Origin: Gammaproteobacteria bacterium
GTDB taxonomy: Bacteria; Pseudomonadota; Gammaproteobacteria; Steroidobacterales; Rariloculaceae
Direction of reading: 5' to 3'
Assembly (NCBI GenBank): GCA_022826245.1
Contig: JAJDVG010000053.1
Span: 48,778-112,777 of the forward strand
DNA: 64,000 nucleotides
A program made the translations under genes and the position numbers. Position 1 is the first letter of the stretch; each line of letters starts with the position of its first letter. The notes under the pieces are model-generated. The model ran no database searches, was not told the DNA's origin, and worked only from the letters and a program-made list of their open reading frames with translations. Below are positions 32,936 to 41,241 of the stretch, in pieces.

Positions 32936-34918
32936 ATGTCGGTAAGGGCGCAGGAATTCGATCAGGCCCGCGACGCGCCGGCGTGGTCTGTCGCCGATTC
33001 CGCTGAGATCTACCGCACGGCGAACTGGGGCGCACCGTTCTTCTTCGTCAACGATGCGGGCCACGTCGCGGTCAACGCGATGAACGAGGCCGCGACGACG
33101 ATGGACGTCGTTGCCATCGTCGACGAACTGCGCCGGCGCGGCGTCCAGTTTCCCGTGCTGCTCCGGTTTCAGGACGTGCTGCGCGCCCGGGTCAGGCGTC
33201 TGAACGAAGCTTTCCGCAACGCGATCGGCGAAGCCGCTTACGGCAACGACTACCGCGCCGTCTACCCGATCAAGGTCAACCAGTTGCACGAGGTCGTCGA
33301 TGAACTGCTCGACGCCGGCAAGCCTTACGGGATGGGCCTCGAGTGCGGATCGAAGGCCGAACTCGTCGCGGCGTTGCCGCAGCTCGACGACGACTCCCTG
33401 CTCGTGTGCAACGGAGTCAAGGACGAGTCGATGCTGTCGCTCATCATGTCGGGGCAACGGCTCGGCCGAAACGCGATTCCCGTGATCGAGAATTACTCGG
33501 AGTTCGTCGAGCTCAAGCGTCTCGCTTTCAACGCGGGTTTCGTACCGCGGCTCGGCGTTCGCGTACGCCTCGCGACGCCGGGTTCGGGACGCTGGTCGGC
33601 TTCGTCGGGCGTGAACTCGAAGTTTGGCCTCGGTGTCGCGGAGCTGCTGTCGATGCTGCGCGAGCTCGAGGCGAGCGGCCTCGCCGACCGGCTCGTGCTC
33701 CTGCATTGCCATATCGGCAGCCAGATCGCCGACATCAGGGTGCTCAAGCAGGCCGCCAGGGAAGTGACCCGCATCTACGCCGAACTCGTCAGCCGCGGCG
33801 CAGGTTTGAGGTATCTCGACCTCGGCGGCGGACTCGGCGTCAACTACGGCCGCGATCATCTGGAGCATGACGCGGGGATCAACTACAGCCTGCAGGAATA
33901 CGCGAACGCCGTCGTCTTCACGGTGCAGGAAATCTGCGCCGCGCACGGCGTTGCCGAGCCGATCCTCGTCACCGAGAGCGGCCGCGCGCTCACGGCGCAC
34001 CATTCCGTGTTGATCGTGCCGGTGCTCGACACCCGGTCGAAGGACAATCCCGCGCTCGAGTTCACGGTTGCCGATGACGCGGCCGAGCCGGTTCGGGCTC
34101 TGGACAGGATTCTCTGCCGGCTCGATGCGATCGACACGGCGGGGGAGCTGCTCGAAGCGTTTCACGATGCGAACGAGCGGCTGGGCGAAGTCCGCAGCCT
34201 CTTTACCCACGGCTTGCTGGACCTCGAGCAGCGGGCCCTGGCCGAGAGCCTCTACTGGCGGTCGTGCTCGACACTGCTCGCGGCGCTCAGGAACGAGACG
34301 GGCACTCCTCCTCCCGAGGTCGCCGAACTCGAGCGGCAGCTCACGGACCTCTACCAGTGCGACTTCTCGATCTTTCAGTCGATGCTCGATCACTGGGCGA
34401 TCGGCCAGCCGTTTCCGATCATGCCGATCGACCGGCTCGACGAACGGCCGACGCGGCGCGGCGTGCTCGTCGACCTGACCTGCGACTCCGACGGCCGGGT
34501 CAGCCACTATGTGTCGGCGAACGCGGACAACAGTTTCCTGCCCCTGCACGCTTTGAACCCCGGCGAGCCCTACTATCTCGCGTTCTTTCTCATGGGCGCC
34601 TACGAGGACATCGTCGGCGACGCGCACAACCTGTTCGGGCGGGTTTCCGAAGCGCACATCTACGCCGATCCCGACGAGCCCGACAATTTCTGGATCGAGA
34701 AGATCATCCCCGGCACGGCGATCCAGGACATGCTTGCGCAGGTGCAGTATTTCCCGAACGATCTGCATCGCCGCATGAGCGAGCTCGTCCGCGCGAAGAT
34801 CCATGCCGGTGTCGTGCGCCCGACGCAGGGCATCGCGATGCTCGATCAGTACATGGCCTGCTTCCCGCAGAACACGTACTGCGATCCGCGCGACATGGAA
34901 CGGGAGGCGCCGGGGTGA
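32936..34918 (+). CDS. speA: Biosynthetic arginine decarboxylase
   Basis: 660-residue PLP enzyme (fold III) converting arginine to agmatine. PLP lysine K113 (AVYPIKVNQ), LECGSKAELVAAL, GVNSKFGLG, LHCHIGSQI, and the glycine-rich YLDLGGGLGVNY phosphate site are all visible. The length and the C-terminal helical and wing regions match SpeA. ATG 32936 follows the previous stop by one base (TGAGATG); translation is probably coupled to the deoxyhypusine-synthase-like gene. Product agmatine is used by the AguA and AguB enzymes encoded on either side. Confidence 0.96.
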   Translation: MSVRAQEFDQARDAPAWSVADSAEIYRTANWGAPFFFVNDAGHVAVNAMNEAATTMDVVAIVDELRRRGVQFPVLLRFQDVLRARVRRLNEAFRNAIGEAAYGNDYRAVYPIKVNQLHEVVDELLDAGKPYGMGLECGSKAELVAALPQLDDDSLLVCNGVKDESMLSLIMSGQRLGRNAIPVIENYSEFVELKRLAFNAGFVPRLGVRVRLATPGSGRWSASSGVNSKFGLGVAELLSMLRELEASGLADRLVLLHCHIGSQIADIRVLKQAAREVTRIYAELVSRGAGLRYLDLGGGLGVNYGRDHLEHDAGINYSLQEYANAVVFTVQEICAAHGVAEPILVTESGRALTAHHSVLIVPVLDTRSKDNPALEFTVADDAAEPVRALDRILCRLDAIDTAGELLEAFHDANERLGEVRSLFTHGLLDLEQRALAESLYWRSCSTLLAALRNETGTPPPEVAELERQLTDLYQCDFSIFQSMLDHWAIGQPFPIMPIDRLDERPTRRGVLVDLTCDSDGRVSHYVSANADNSFLPLHALNPGEPYYLAFFLMGAYEDIVGDAHNLFGRVSEAHIYADPDEPDNFWIEKIIPGTAIQDMLAQVQYFPNDLHRRMSELVRAKIHAGVVRPTQGIAMLDQYMACFPQNTYCDPRDMEREAPG

Positions 34919-35009
34919 GCGGGAAGGGGCGCGTCCCGTTTGAGCCGCCGGCGAGTCAGGCGCGCGGCGGGCGCGGGGAGGCGCGCCGCGCGAGCCGGGC
35001 GGCGTCGTC

Positions 35010-35996
35010 ATGAGCGCGACCGCGCGCGAGCGGTCCCTCGCCGTCGGGCTCGTGCAGATGTCGATGCGTCCCGATTCCGCGGACAACTCCGTGCGGGCCG
35101 AGGACGGCATCCGCCAGGCGGCCGCCGACGGCGCTGGGCTCGTATGCCTGCCGGAGCTCTATCGCTCGCGCTACTTCTGTCAGACGGAGAACGCGGCGAA
35201 CTTCGATCTCGCGGAGCCCGTGCCGGGACCGTCCACGGAACGTCTTGCCGCGCTTGCCCGAGAACTCGACGTCACGATCGTGGCCGGCCTTTTCGAGCGG
35301 CGTGCAGCCGGCGTCTATCACAACACGGCCGTCGTGATCGACCGAACGCGCGGTTACATCGGCAAGTACCGCAAGATGCACATCCCGGACGACCCCCGCT
35401 ACCACGAGAAGTTCTACTTCGCTCCTGGCGATCTGGGCTTCGCGTCATTTCACACGGAATCGGCCGAACTTGGCGTGCTCGTGTGCTGGGACCAGTGGTT
35501 CCCCGAGGCGGCCCGCATGACCGCGCTCAGCGGCGCGGAAATTCTGATCTACCCGACGGCGATCGGCTGGCATCCCGAGGAAATCGGCGTGGCAGGCGAG
35601 CGTCAACTCGCCGCCTGGGAAACCGTCCAGCGCAGCCACGCGATCGCCAATGGATGCTTTGTCGTGGCCGTGAATCGAGTGGGATTCGAGCCTGGGCCGG
35701 GGGATAAGGGCGGAGCTGCGGCCGGGGGCCGTCCCGTGGCCCAGGGCGGAGTCGGGGCTGGCGATGGCGGCGCTGGCTTGGGCGGGGGCATCGAATTCTG
35801 GGGGCGAAGTTTCCTCGCGGCGCCCGACGGACGCGTGCTCGCGAGCGCCCCGGACGACGCCGAGGCCGTGCTCGTCGAGCGGATCGACCTCGGCGAGGTG
35901 GAAGCGCACCGCCGAGCGTGGCCATTCTTCAGGGATCGGCGGATCGATGCTTACGGAGGGTTGCTAAGGCGATTTTCGGACGGCGAGGAGCGATGA
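35010..35996 (+). CDS. aguB: N-carbamoylputrescine amidase with a glycine-rich insertion
   Basis: 328-residue nitrilase-superfamily enzyme that hydrolyses N-carbamoylputrescine to putrescine, CO2 and ammonia. The catalytic triad is E49 (CLPELY), K122 (YRKMHIPDD) and C159 (LVCWDQWFPE). The phrase YHEKFYFAPGD and HTESAELGVLVCWD are AguB-like. Residues about 228-259 (GPGDKGGAAAGGRP..., then GGVGAGDGGAGLGGG) form a low-complexity glycine insertion just before EFWGRSFLA, where normal AguB has only a short loop. It lies 91 bases after speA. Together these genes complete putrescine synthesis from arginine. Confidence 0.93.
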   Translation: MSATARERSLAVGLVQMSMRPDSADNSVRAEDGIRQAAADGAGLVCLPELYRSRYFCQTENAANFDLAEPVPGPSTERLAALARELDVTIVAGLFERRAAGVYHNTAVVIDRTRGYIGKYRKMHIPDDPRYHEKFYFAPGDLGFASFHTESAELGVLVCWDQWFPEAARMTALSGAEILIYPTAIGWHPEEIGVAGERQLAAWETVQRSHAIANGCFVVAVNRVGFEPGPGDKGGAAAGGRPVAQGGVGAGDGGAGLGGGIEFWGRSFLAAPDGRVLASAPDDAEAVLVERIDLGEVEAHRRAWPFFRDRRIDAYGGLLRRFSDGEER

Positions 35997-36307
35997 GTGA
36001 TTGAGACGCGACGCATGTCTTTGGGGTCAAGGGTGCTCACCACGAGATCCCGAACCACTCCTTCATGGCGGACGTTTTCTGCCTCGGGCTCAGCAATGCC
36101 TGCCGACGCTGCAATCGTTCGTGTTTGAGGGCGAACACTATTGCCAGGCGCTGCTGGCCAGACGACAGTGACGTTGCTGTCCGACTCGTCGCACGGGTCG
36201 GCAGCGTCTGAGTATTATCGACATGACGGTCAGCGAGGCGTATTTTCTGATCGCCGAACGGGATAGTTTCAACGGTTGACAACGCACATGCTCGACGGGA
36301 ACCTTCG
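35997..36307. other. Gene-free stretch of about 310 bases between aguB and a DUF6152-partner gene
   Basis: No complete gene recognised. The composition is less GC-rich than the flanks. A minus-strand frame with LQRRQALLSPRQKTSAMKEW near 36050 looks like degenerate protein-coding sequence, possibly a decayed transposase or integrase tail, but I cannot assign it. TTGACA occurs at 36276-36281 without a matching -10, so a promoter for the following gene is possible. Confidence 0.4.
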
Positions 36308-37483
36308 ATGACCGTAGTCTGGTGGCCCAGAAGTCTGATCTGTGGGCTCATTTGCTGCTTGCCGGCAGCGCCTGCCTCGGCCCAGACGGACGTCAATCCG
36401 CTCGATCCCTTCGACGACCTGTCGTCCGGCGCCGAATGGCTGGACAGATTCACGACCGAGGCTGATCCCGACCCGGGCGACCCGTTCCACAATCTGACTG
36501 CCAACGAGTGGTGGGCGCGAACATGGAACGGGGAATGGTCCTCGGCGGCGGAGGAGGGAAAGAGTTTCGAGGAGTTCTACGCAGGATTGCAGGGACGCAG
36601 CGGCAGCAGCGTCGCTCTTCGAAGCCCGTATCCATGGGCATCTGCCGAGGAGCACTGGAACGCCTGGAGGCAAGCAGCCGGCGCAGAACGCGGCGGTACA
36701 CCGGACCCGCTGCCGGACTGGTCCGGCGATTGGCAGACGCGCACGCTGGTTACGCGCGGCGCCATCCTCGTGCGCGATCTTTGGGCGGGTGTCTCCGACG
36801 AATACAAGCCGCGCTTCGCGCAGGGCCTGCAGGCCGAACTCGAAGGCTCGCACTGGTGGCCCGCGGACACCTGTCTGCCCAACGGCTACTTCCGCGACGG
36901 CTGGTCCATGCGCTACGTGCTGCTCGACGACCGGGTCATGATCATGGCCGAGGATCAACCGCTCAACGAGTATCGGGTGACCTACCACGACGGCCGCGGT
37001 TTCGTTCCCGAGGGTATTGCCTTCCCGACCTGGTACGGTCAGTCCCAGGGCTTCTGGGACGGCGACGAACTCATCGTGTGGGTCAAGGACATCAAGGGCT
37101 GGTACGCCGGTCACGGTCTGCCCGAATACAGCGGCGAACTCGAGATCATCGAGCGCTGGAAAAGGATTGGAGACGAGATCATCGTCGACATCACGCTTTA
37201 CGATCCGCTGGCCTTCGCTTTCCCCTGGCACGAGGTTGCGCTGCACACGCTGCGCGAAGACTGGACGCAGCCGCCTGCGGTGCACAACGAGTGTGTCTCG
37301 ACGAACAACGTCTTTCACGACGAATCCGGACGCATCGCGGAGCTGGGCCCGGACGATCCGCGCTATCGGGACATTTTCGACGCTCGTCCGTGGGCGAGAG
37401 TTTTCGGAGACATGGAAGAAGCCAAGCGCGCCGGCCGGCTGCCGGAAGCGCCCTCCTTCCTGACAATTTCTCCGGCTCGATGA
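36308..37483 (+). CDS. Exported hypothetical protein, probable partner of DUF6152 proteins
   Basis: 391 residues, with a Sec signal peptide (about 1-25, cleavage ASA-QT). The mature protein is rich in tryptophan and aspartate and contains ETCLPNG-like text (DTCLPNGYFRDGW), NEYRVTYHDGRGFVPEGIAF and GFWDGDELIVWV. The last resembles the RWDGDTLVIET segment seen in the 339- and 344-residue DUF6152 proteins of this window, so the C-terminal beta domain is probably shared. Function unknown. The DUF6152 gene that follows starts 41 bases downstream (or overlaps, if the upstream ATG is used). No enzymatic motif recognised. Confidence 0.7.
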   Translation: MTVVWWPRSLICGLICCLPAAPASAQTDVNPLDPFDDLSSGAEWLDRFTTEADPDPGDPFHNLTANEWWARTWNGEWSSAAEEGKSFEEFYAGLQGRSGSSVALRSPYPWASAEEHWNAWRQAAGAERGGTPDPLPDWSGDWQTRTLVTRGAILVRDLWAGVSDEYKPRFAQGLQAELEGSHWWPADTCLPNGYFRDGWSMRYVLLDDRVMIMAEDQPLNEYRVTYHDGRGFVPEGIAFPTWYGQSQGFWDGDELIVWVKDIKGWYAGHGLPEYSGELEIIERWKRIGDEIIVDITLYDPLAFAFPWHEVALHTLREDWTQPPAVHNECVSTNNVFHDESGRIAELGPDDPRYRDIFDARPWARVFGDMEEAKRAGRLPEAPSFLTISPAR

Positions 37484-37524
37484 CAGAACGGGATTCGACT
37501 CAAGTGCCCACAGGCCGGACAGCC

Positions 37525-37944
37525 ATGGACAGAAAGCAGCGCAGAGGGAAGCTCGCGGCGGCAGTGACGGTTGCACTGGCCGCTTTGGCGGCCTCGAGCA
37601 TGCGTGTCCATGCCCATCATTCCCACGCGATGTTTGACGACTCCCGCGAGGTTACCGTTGTCGGAACGGTGGCCGGAGTCAGCTACGCGAATCCGCATGT
37701 CTACCTGTTGGTCGAGACAACCGCCAGTAACGGGCAAGCCGAGAGATGGTCAGTGGAGATGTCGCACATCGGCAATATGATCAACCGCGGTGTACACGCC
37801 GACACGATCAATATCGGCGATGCGATCACGATATCGATGAACCCGCTCAGGAACGGACAAACCGGCGGCAACTACACCCGCATCGTCTCGATCAACGGCG
37901 TCGAGAATGCTGCGGAGGGATCCTCCTGGGCTCCTTCTCCGTAG
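37525..37944 (+). CDS. Exported DUF6152 family protein (short form)
   Basis: 139 residues: signal peptide (cleavage near VHA-HHS), then the family start HHSHAMFDDSREVTVVGTV and YANPHVYLLVE. Both the N-terminal His-His-Ser of the mature chain and NPH are shared with the two longer paralogues in this window. A small beta-barrel (OB-like) protein of unknown function in the periplasm. ATG 37525 gives a normal signal peptide; ATG 37480, overlapping the previous stop, would add 15 residues. Confidence 0.8.
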   Translation: MDRKQRRGKLAAAVTVALAALAASSMRVHAHHSHAMFDDSREVTVVGTVAGVSYANPHVYLLVETTASNGQAERWSVEMSHIGNMINRGVHADTINIGDAITISMNPLRNGQTGGNYTRIVSINGVENAAEGSSWAPSP

Positions 37945-38035
37945 CGAGGCCGTCAGGAGCAGAATATTGCGCCTTTTGAACGCGGATGAACTCGAGGCAG
38001 GATTCCGCCACTCGAGGGGACAGGAGAGCTGATTG

Positions 38036-38377
38036 TCACTTCTCCGGGGTTGCACCGGGTTGCCGACCTCCCGGTCCTGCATGCCTTCCCCCGATCAGCT
38101 CGCGCTTGCCAGCCGCGCCGAGTTGCTTGATCTCATGCTCGCGCCTGAGCGCGCTGCCGCGATCCGCAGCCTTTTCCTCGTAGACGAGTTCCACGGGCAG
38201 CCGGCTGCGCGTGTAGCGTGCGCCGCTGCCGGCGTTGTGCTCGCTGAGCCGCTTGGCCGGGTCCTTCGCGATGCCGGTGTACAGGCTGCCGTCGGCGCAG
38301 CGCAGGATGTAGACGCGCCAGGGAGCTTCGTCGTCGTGCGCGGTACCGGAAGGTTCCGGTTCCCGGCGATCGTTCAC
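38036..38377 (-). CDS. GIY-YIG nuclease family protein
   Basis: 113 residues with a single GIY-YIG domain: WRVYILRCADGSLYTGIAKD (VYI and YTG are the two halves of the signature), then R in KRLSEHNAGSGARYTRSR, and the catalytic glutamate in REHEIKQL. YhbQ/UPF0213-like stand-alone group, possibly DNA repair. A 20-residue glycine-rich tail is added. Its ATG overlaps the stop of the DUF1015 gene, so the two are co-translated. Confidence 0.88.
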   Translation of the reverse strand: MNDRREPEPSGTAHDDEAPWRVYILRCADGSLYTGIAKDPAKRLSEHNAGSGARYTRSRLPVELVYEEKAADRGSALRREHEIKQLGAAGKRELIGGRHAGPGGRQPGATPEK

Positions 38378-39630
38378 GTATCGAAGACGTGGGACAGCAG
38401 GCCGCCGGCGAGTTTCGGCTCGAACCAGGTCGACTTCGGCGGCATGAGCAGTTCGGCGTCGGCGACCGCCATGAGTTGTTCCATCGACGTCGGGTAGAGC
38501 GCGAACGCCACCGCAGCGTCACCGGAGTCGACGCGTCGTTCGAGTTCCTCGAGCCCGCGAATGCCGCCGACGAAATCGATGCGCCTGTCGATGCGTGGAT
38601 CGGCGATGCCGAACAGCGGCTCGATGAGCGCTCGCTGCAGCCGGCTGATATCGAGTGAAGCTACCGGGTCGTCGCCGCCATCGATCTTGCGCAGTCGCAG
38701 CCGATGCCACTGCCGGTCGAGGTACATGGCGTACGTCGCGGGCTCGCCGGGTTTTGACGGCGCCCTCAGCGGCTCGACCTCGAAGTCCTGATCGATGGCT
38801 TCGAGAAGCTCGGCCGGCGTCCGGCCGCCGAGGTGGGCAATGACCCGGTTGTAGTCGAGTATTTGCAGCTCGTCGTGGGGAAAGGTGACGACAAGGAAGT
38901 ACTCGTGGCTGTCCCCGACTTTGGCGCCCTCGCGTGCTCGTTGGCGTCGTGCGGCGGCGACACGCGCTGCCGCCGCCGATCGGTGATGGCCGTCGGCGAT
39001 GTAGAGGGCATCAAGTGCGTTCAGTGCGTTGCCCAGCGCGTCCACGGCATTCGGGTCGTCCACCTGCCAGAGCGAATGGATCACCGCATTCATACCTTCG
39101 GCCTCGAACAGGGGCGGTCCCGCGCTGGCTTCCGCGACGAGTGCCGTAATCCGCGCATCGCTGCGGTGGGCGCAGAGCACGGGTCCGACCTGCGCGTTGA
39201 GCGCCTCCATGTGTCGCACGCGGTCGGTTTCCTTGCCGGGGCGAGTGAGCTCGTGCCTGCGCACCTGGTTCCGCTCATAGGCGGCCACGGACGCCGTCAG
39301 CGCGACCCCGGTCTGCACGTGCGAGCCGCTCGACACCCGCCAGATATAGAAGGACGGGCGGTCGTCGCGAACCAGCACGCGGGACTCGGCAAGTCGCGCC
39401 AGGTTCTCCGCGCCGCGCGCGTACACGGCGCTCGAACGGGGATCCGCATCGGCGGGCAGTTCGATCTCCGGGCGGGAGACGCGCAGAAAGCAGTCCGGCC
39501 GGCCGGTAGCGCATGCGCGAGCTTCGTCCGTGCTTACGACATCGTAGAGCGGTGCGATGACGTCACCGGCGGTTTCGGGACGGGGACGGAGTGCCCGGAA
39601 GGGCCGAACGAGATCGTGCGCCGTGGTCAT
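38374..39630 (-). CDS. DUF1015 family protein
   Basis: 418-residue DUF1015 protein. The start is LVRPFRALRPRPETAGDVIA with PLYDVVSTDEAR; other family phrases are RRHELTRPGKETDRVRHM, ALYIADGHHRSAAA, PHDELQILDYNRVI and FVGGIRGLEELE. Function in bacteria unknown; relatives are sometimes annotated as SerK-like free-serine kinases because of the HExTxPxxxxDR and ADGHHR motifs, both present here. ATG 39630 is chosen by the family N-terminus; sequence upstream of it is not family-like. Confidence 0.9.
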   Translation of the reverse strand: MTTAHDLVRPFRALRPRPETAGDVIAPLYDVVSTDEARACATGRPDCFLRVSRPEIELPADADPRSSAVYARGAENLARLAESRVLVRDDRPSFYIWRVSSGSHVQTGVALTASVAAYERNQVRRHELTRPGKETDRVRHMEALNAQVGPVLCAHRSDARITALVAEASAGPPLFEAEGMNAVIHSLWQVDDPNAVDALGNALNALDALYIADGHHRSAAAARVAAARRQRAREGAKVGDSHEYFLVVTFPHDELQILDYNRVIAHLGGRTPAELLEAIDQDFEVEPLRAPSKPGEPATYAMYLDRQWHRLRLRKIDGGDDPVASLDISRLQRALIEPLFGIADPRIDRRIDFVGGIRGLEELERRVDSGDAAVAFALYPTSMEQLMAVADAELLMPPKSTWFEPKLAGGLLSHVFDT

Positions 39631-39772
39631 TGTCGGGGGGGCGGTGCCGGGTTCACGCGGGAGTCCGCAGACGGCCGTATATTGCGCCACGGCCGCCGGC
39701 AAAACACAATGCCCGCGGGTCACGTTCGGCCCCATCGATGAACGAGCGACGTACCGGCAACGGGGAGAGGTG

Positions 39773-40234
39773 ATGAGCGAAGCGATCGGCAGAGAGGAAC
39801 TGGAAAGGCTCGTCGGCAGCGAACTCGGCGTTTCGGACTGGGTCACGATCGACCAGGAACGTATCGACCGGTTCGCCGATGTCGCCGACGATCACCAGTA
39901 CATCCACGTGGATCCGGTGCGCGCCGGAGCGACGCCGTTCGGCGGCACGATCGCCCACGGGTTCCTGACGCTGTCGTTGCTCGTGCCGCTCTGCCTCGAG
40001 TACATCCCGACGCTCGAGGATCGGGCGATGGTGCTCAACTACGGCCTGGACAGGGTCCGCTTCATTGCGCCGGTTCGGGCCGGGCGCCGCATTCGCGCGC
40101 GCTGCACGCTCGGCGAAGTGACCGAACGCAAGCCCGGCCAGTTCCTCTTCAGGGTCGACGTGGTCGTCGAAATCGAGAACGAGGCCAAGCCCGCGCTCGC
40201 GGCGCAGTGGCTGAGTCTGCACATCGTCCGGTAG
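39773..40234 (+). CDS. MaoC-like hot-dog dehydratase (NodN type)
   Basis: 153-residue single hot-dog domain. The hydratase signature is visible in FADVADDHQYIHVDP and FGGTIAHGFLTLSLLVPL, with catalytic Asp and His in DDHQYIH. NodN/R-hydratase-like, acting on enoyl-CoA or enoyl-ACP. Start ATG 39773 follows GGGGAGAGG. It has no fatty-acid gene next to it, so the precise substrate is open. Confidence 0.88.
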   Translation: MSEAIGREELERLVGSELGVSDWVTIDQERIDRFADVADDHQYIHVDPVRAGATPFGGTIAHGFLTLSLLVPLCLEYIPTLEDRAMVLNYGLDRVRFIAPVRAGRRIRARCTLGEVTERKPGQFLFRVDVVVEIENEAKPALAAQWLSLHIVR

Positions 40235-40301
40235 TCGGTAGCATCCGAACCTGCGGTCGGATACTCGTCTCGTCACACATCACAAGCTCGAGGGTCGAGG
40301 G

Positions 40302-41096
40302 ATGAGCAAGCTCAGGATCTGGCAGATCGACGCCTTCACGGGGCATCTCTTCGGCGGCAACCCGGCAGCGGTCGTACCGCTCGACGACTGGCTCGAAGAC
40401 GCGACGCTGCAGGCCATCGCGAGCGAGAACAATCTGGCGGAAACGGCGTTTTTCGTGCCGCTCGAGTCGGGCTACCGCCTGCGCTGGTTCACGCCCGAGG
40501 CCGAGGTTCGCCTGTGCGGCCATGCGACGCTCGCCACGGCTTTCGTGCTGTTCACGGAACTCGAGCCGCAACTCGAGGCTGTTGCCTTCGAGACGTTGAG
40601 CGGCCGGCTCGAGGTCACCCGCGCCGACGACGGTCTGCGCATGGATTTTCCGCGCTGGACGCTGCTTCCCGTCGAGCATGTGCCGGAAGCCCTCACAGCG
40701 GGCCTCGGCGTCGCGCCCGAAGAACTCCTGATGGTCGAGACCGGCGACAACTACTTCGCCGTGCTCGACGGCGAGCCGACCGTGCGGACACTCCGACCGG
40801 ATTTCGCCCTGCTCGAGACGCTGCATCCGGCCGGCGTGATCGTTACCGCGAAGGGCGTCGAGTCCGATTGCGTCTGCCGCTACTTCGCGCCGAGCTACGG
40901 GATTCCCGAGGACTCGGGCACCGGATCGATACACTGTGCCCTCGCACCTTACTGGTCGGCGCGGCTGGGCAAGCGGCGAATCCACTCCAGGCAGCTATCG
41001 GCACGGGGGGCGGAACTCAATTGCGAGCTTGCCGGGGACCGAATCGTCATCGCCGGACAGGCGGTCAAGTATCTCGACGGCTGGATCCGCTGCTGA
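40302..41096 (+). CDS. PhzF family isomerase
   Basis: 264-residue PhzF/diaminopimelate-epimerase-fold protein. Typical start IWQIDAFTGHLFGGNPAAVV, the acid E47 in NLAETAFF, the central RWFTPEAEVRLCGHATLA, and C-terminal EDSGTGSIHCALAPYW. Members catalyse proton shifts on small acids; most in genomes are of unknown substrate. It stands 67 bases after the MaoC-like gene on the same strand. Confidence 0.92.
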   Translation: MSKLRIWQIDAFTGHLFGGNPAAVVPLDDWLEDATLQAIASENNLAETAFFVPLESGYRLRWFTPEAEVRLCGHATLATAFVLFTELEPQLEAVAFETLSGRLEVTRADDGLRMDFPRWTLLPVEHVPEALTAGLGVAPEELLMVETGDNYFAVLDGEPTVRTLRPDFALLETLHPAGVIVTAKGVESDCVCRYFAPSYGIPEDSGTGSIHCALAPYWSARLGKRRIHSRQLSARGAELNCELAGDRIVIAGQAVKYLDGWIRC

Positions 41097-41241
41097 TCGC
41101 GCTATCCGATGCATGCTGTTCGCCGTGGGTGAGGCGTCGCACCTCCCGGATCAAGCCGCCCGGGGCAACGAAGACCTGCTGCCGAGCGTCGCTCGAAACC
41201 GGCTAGAATGACCCGCTGTCGGCCTTCGGCCCGGATCCGCG

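Noticed and set aside
30691..35110. Long minus-strand frames of about 620 and 745 codons antisense to aguA and speA
   Set aside because: Shadows of the two well-supported polyamine genes; low-complexity composition and no start context.
35997..36307. Transposase fragment near 36050 (minus strand)
   Set aside because: Only a vague resemblance over about 20 residues; no inverted repeats or target-site duplications seen, so kept only as an unassigned gap.
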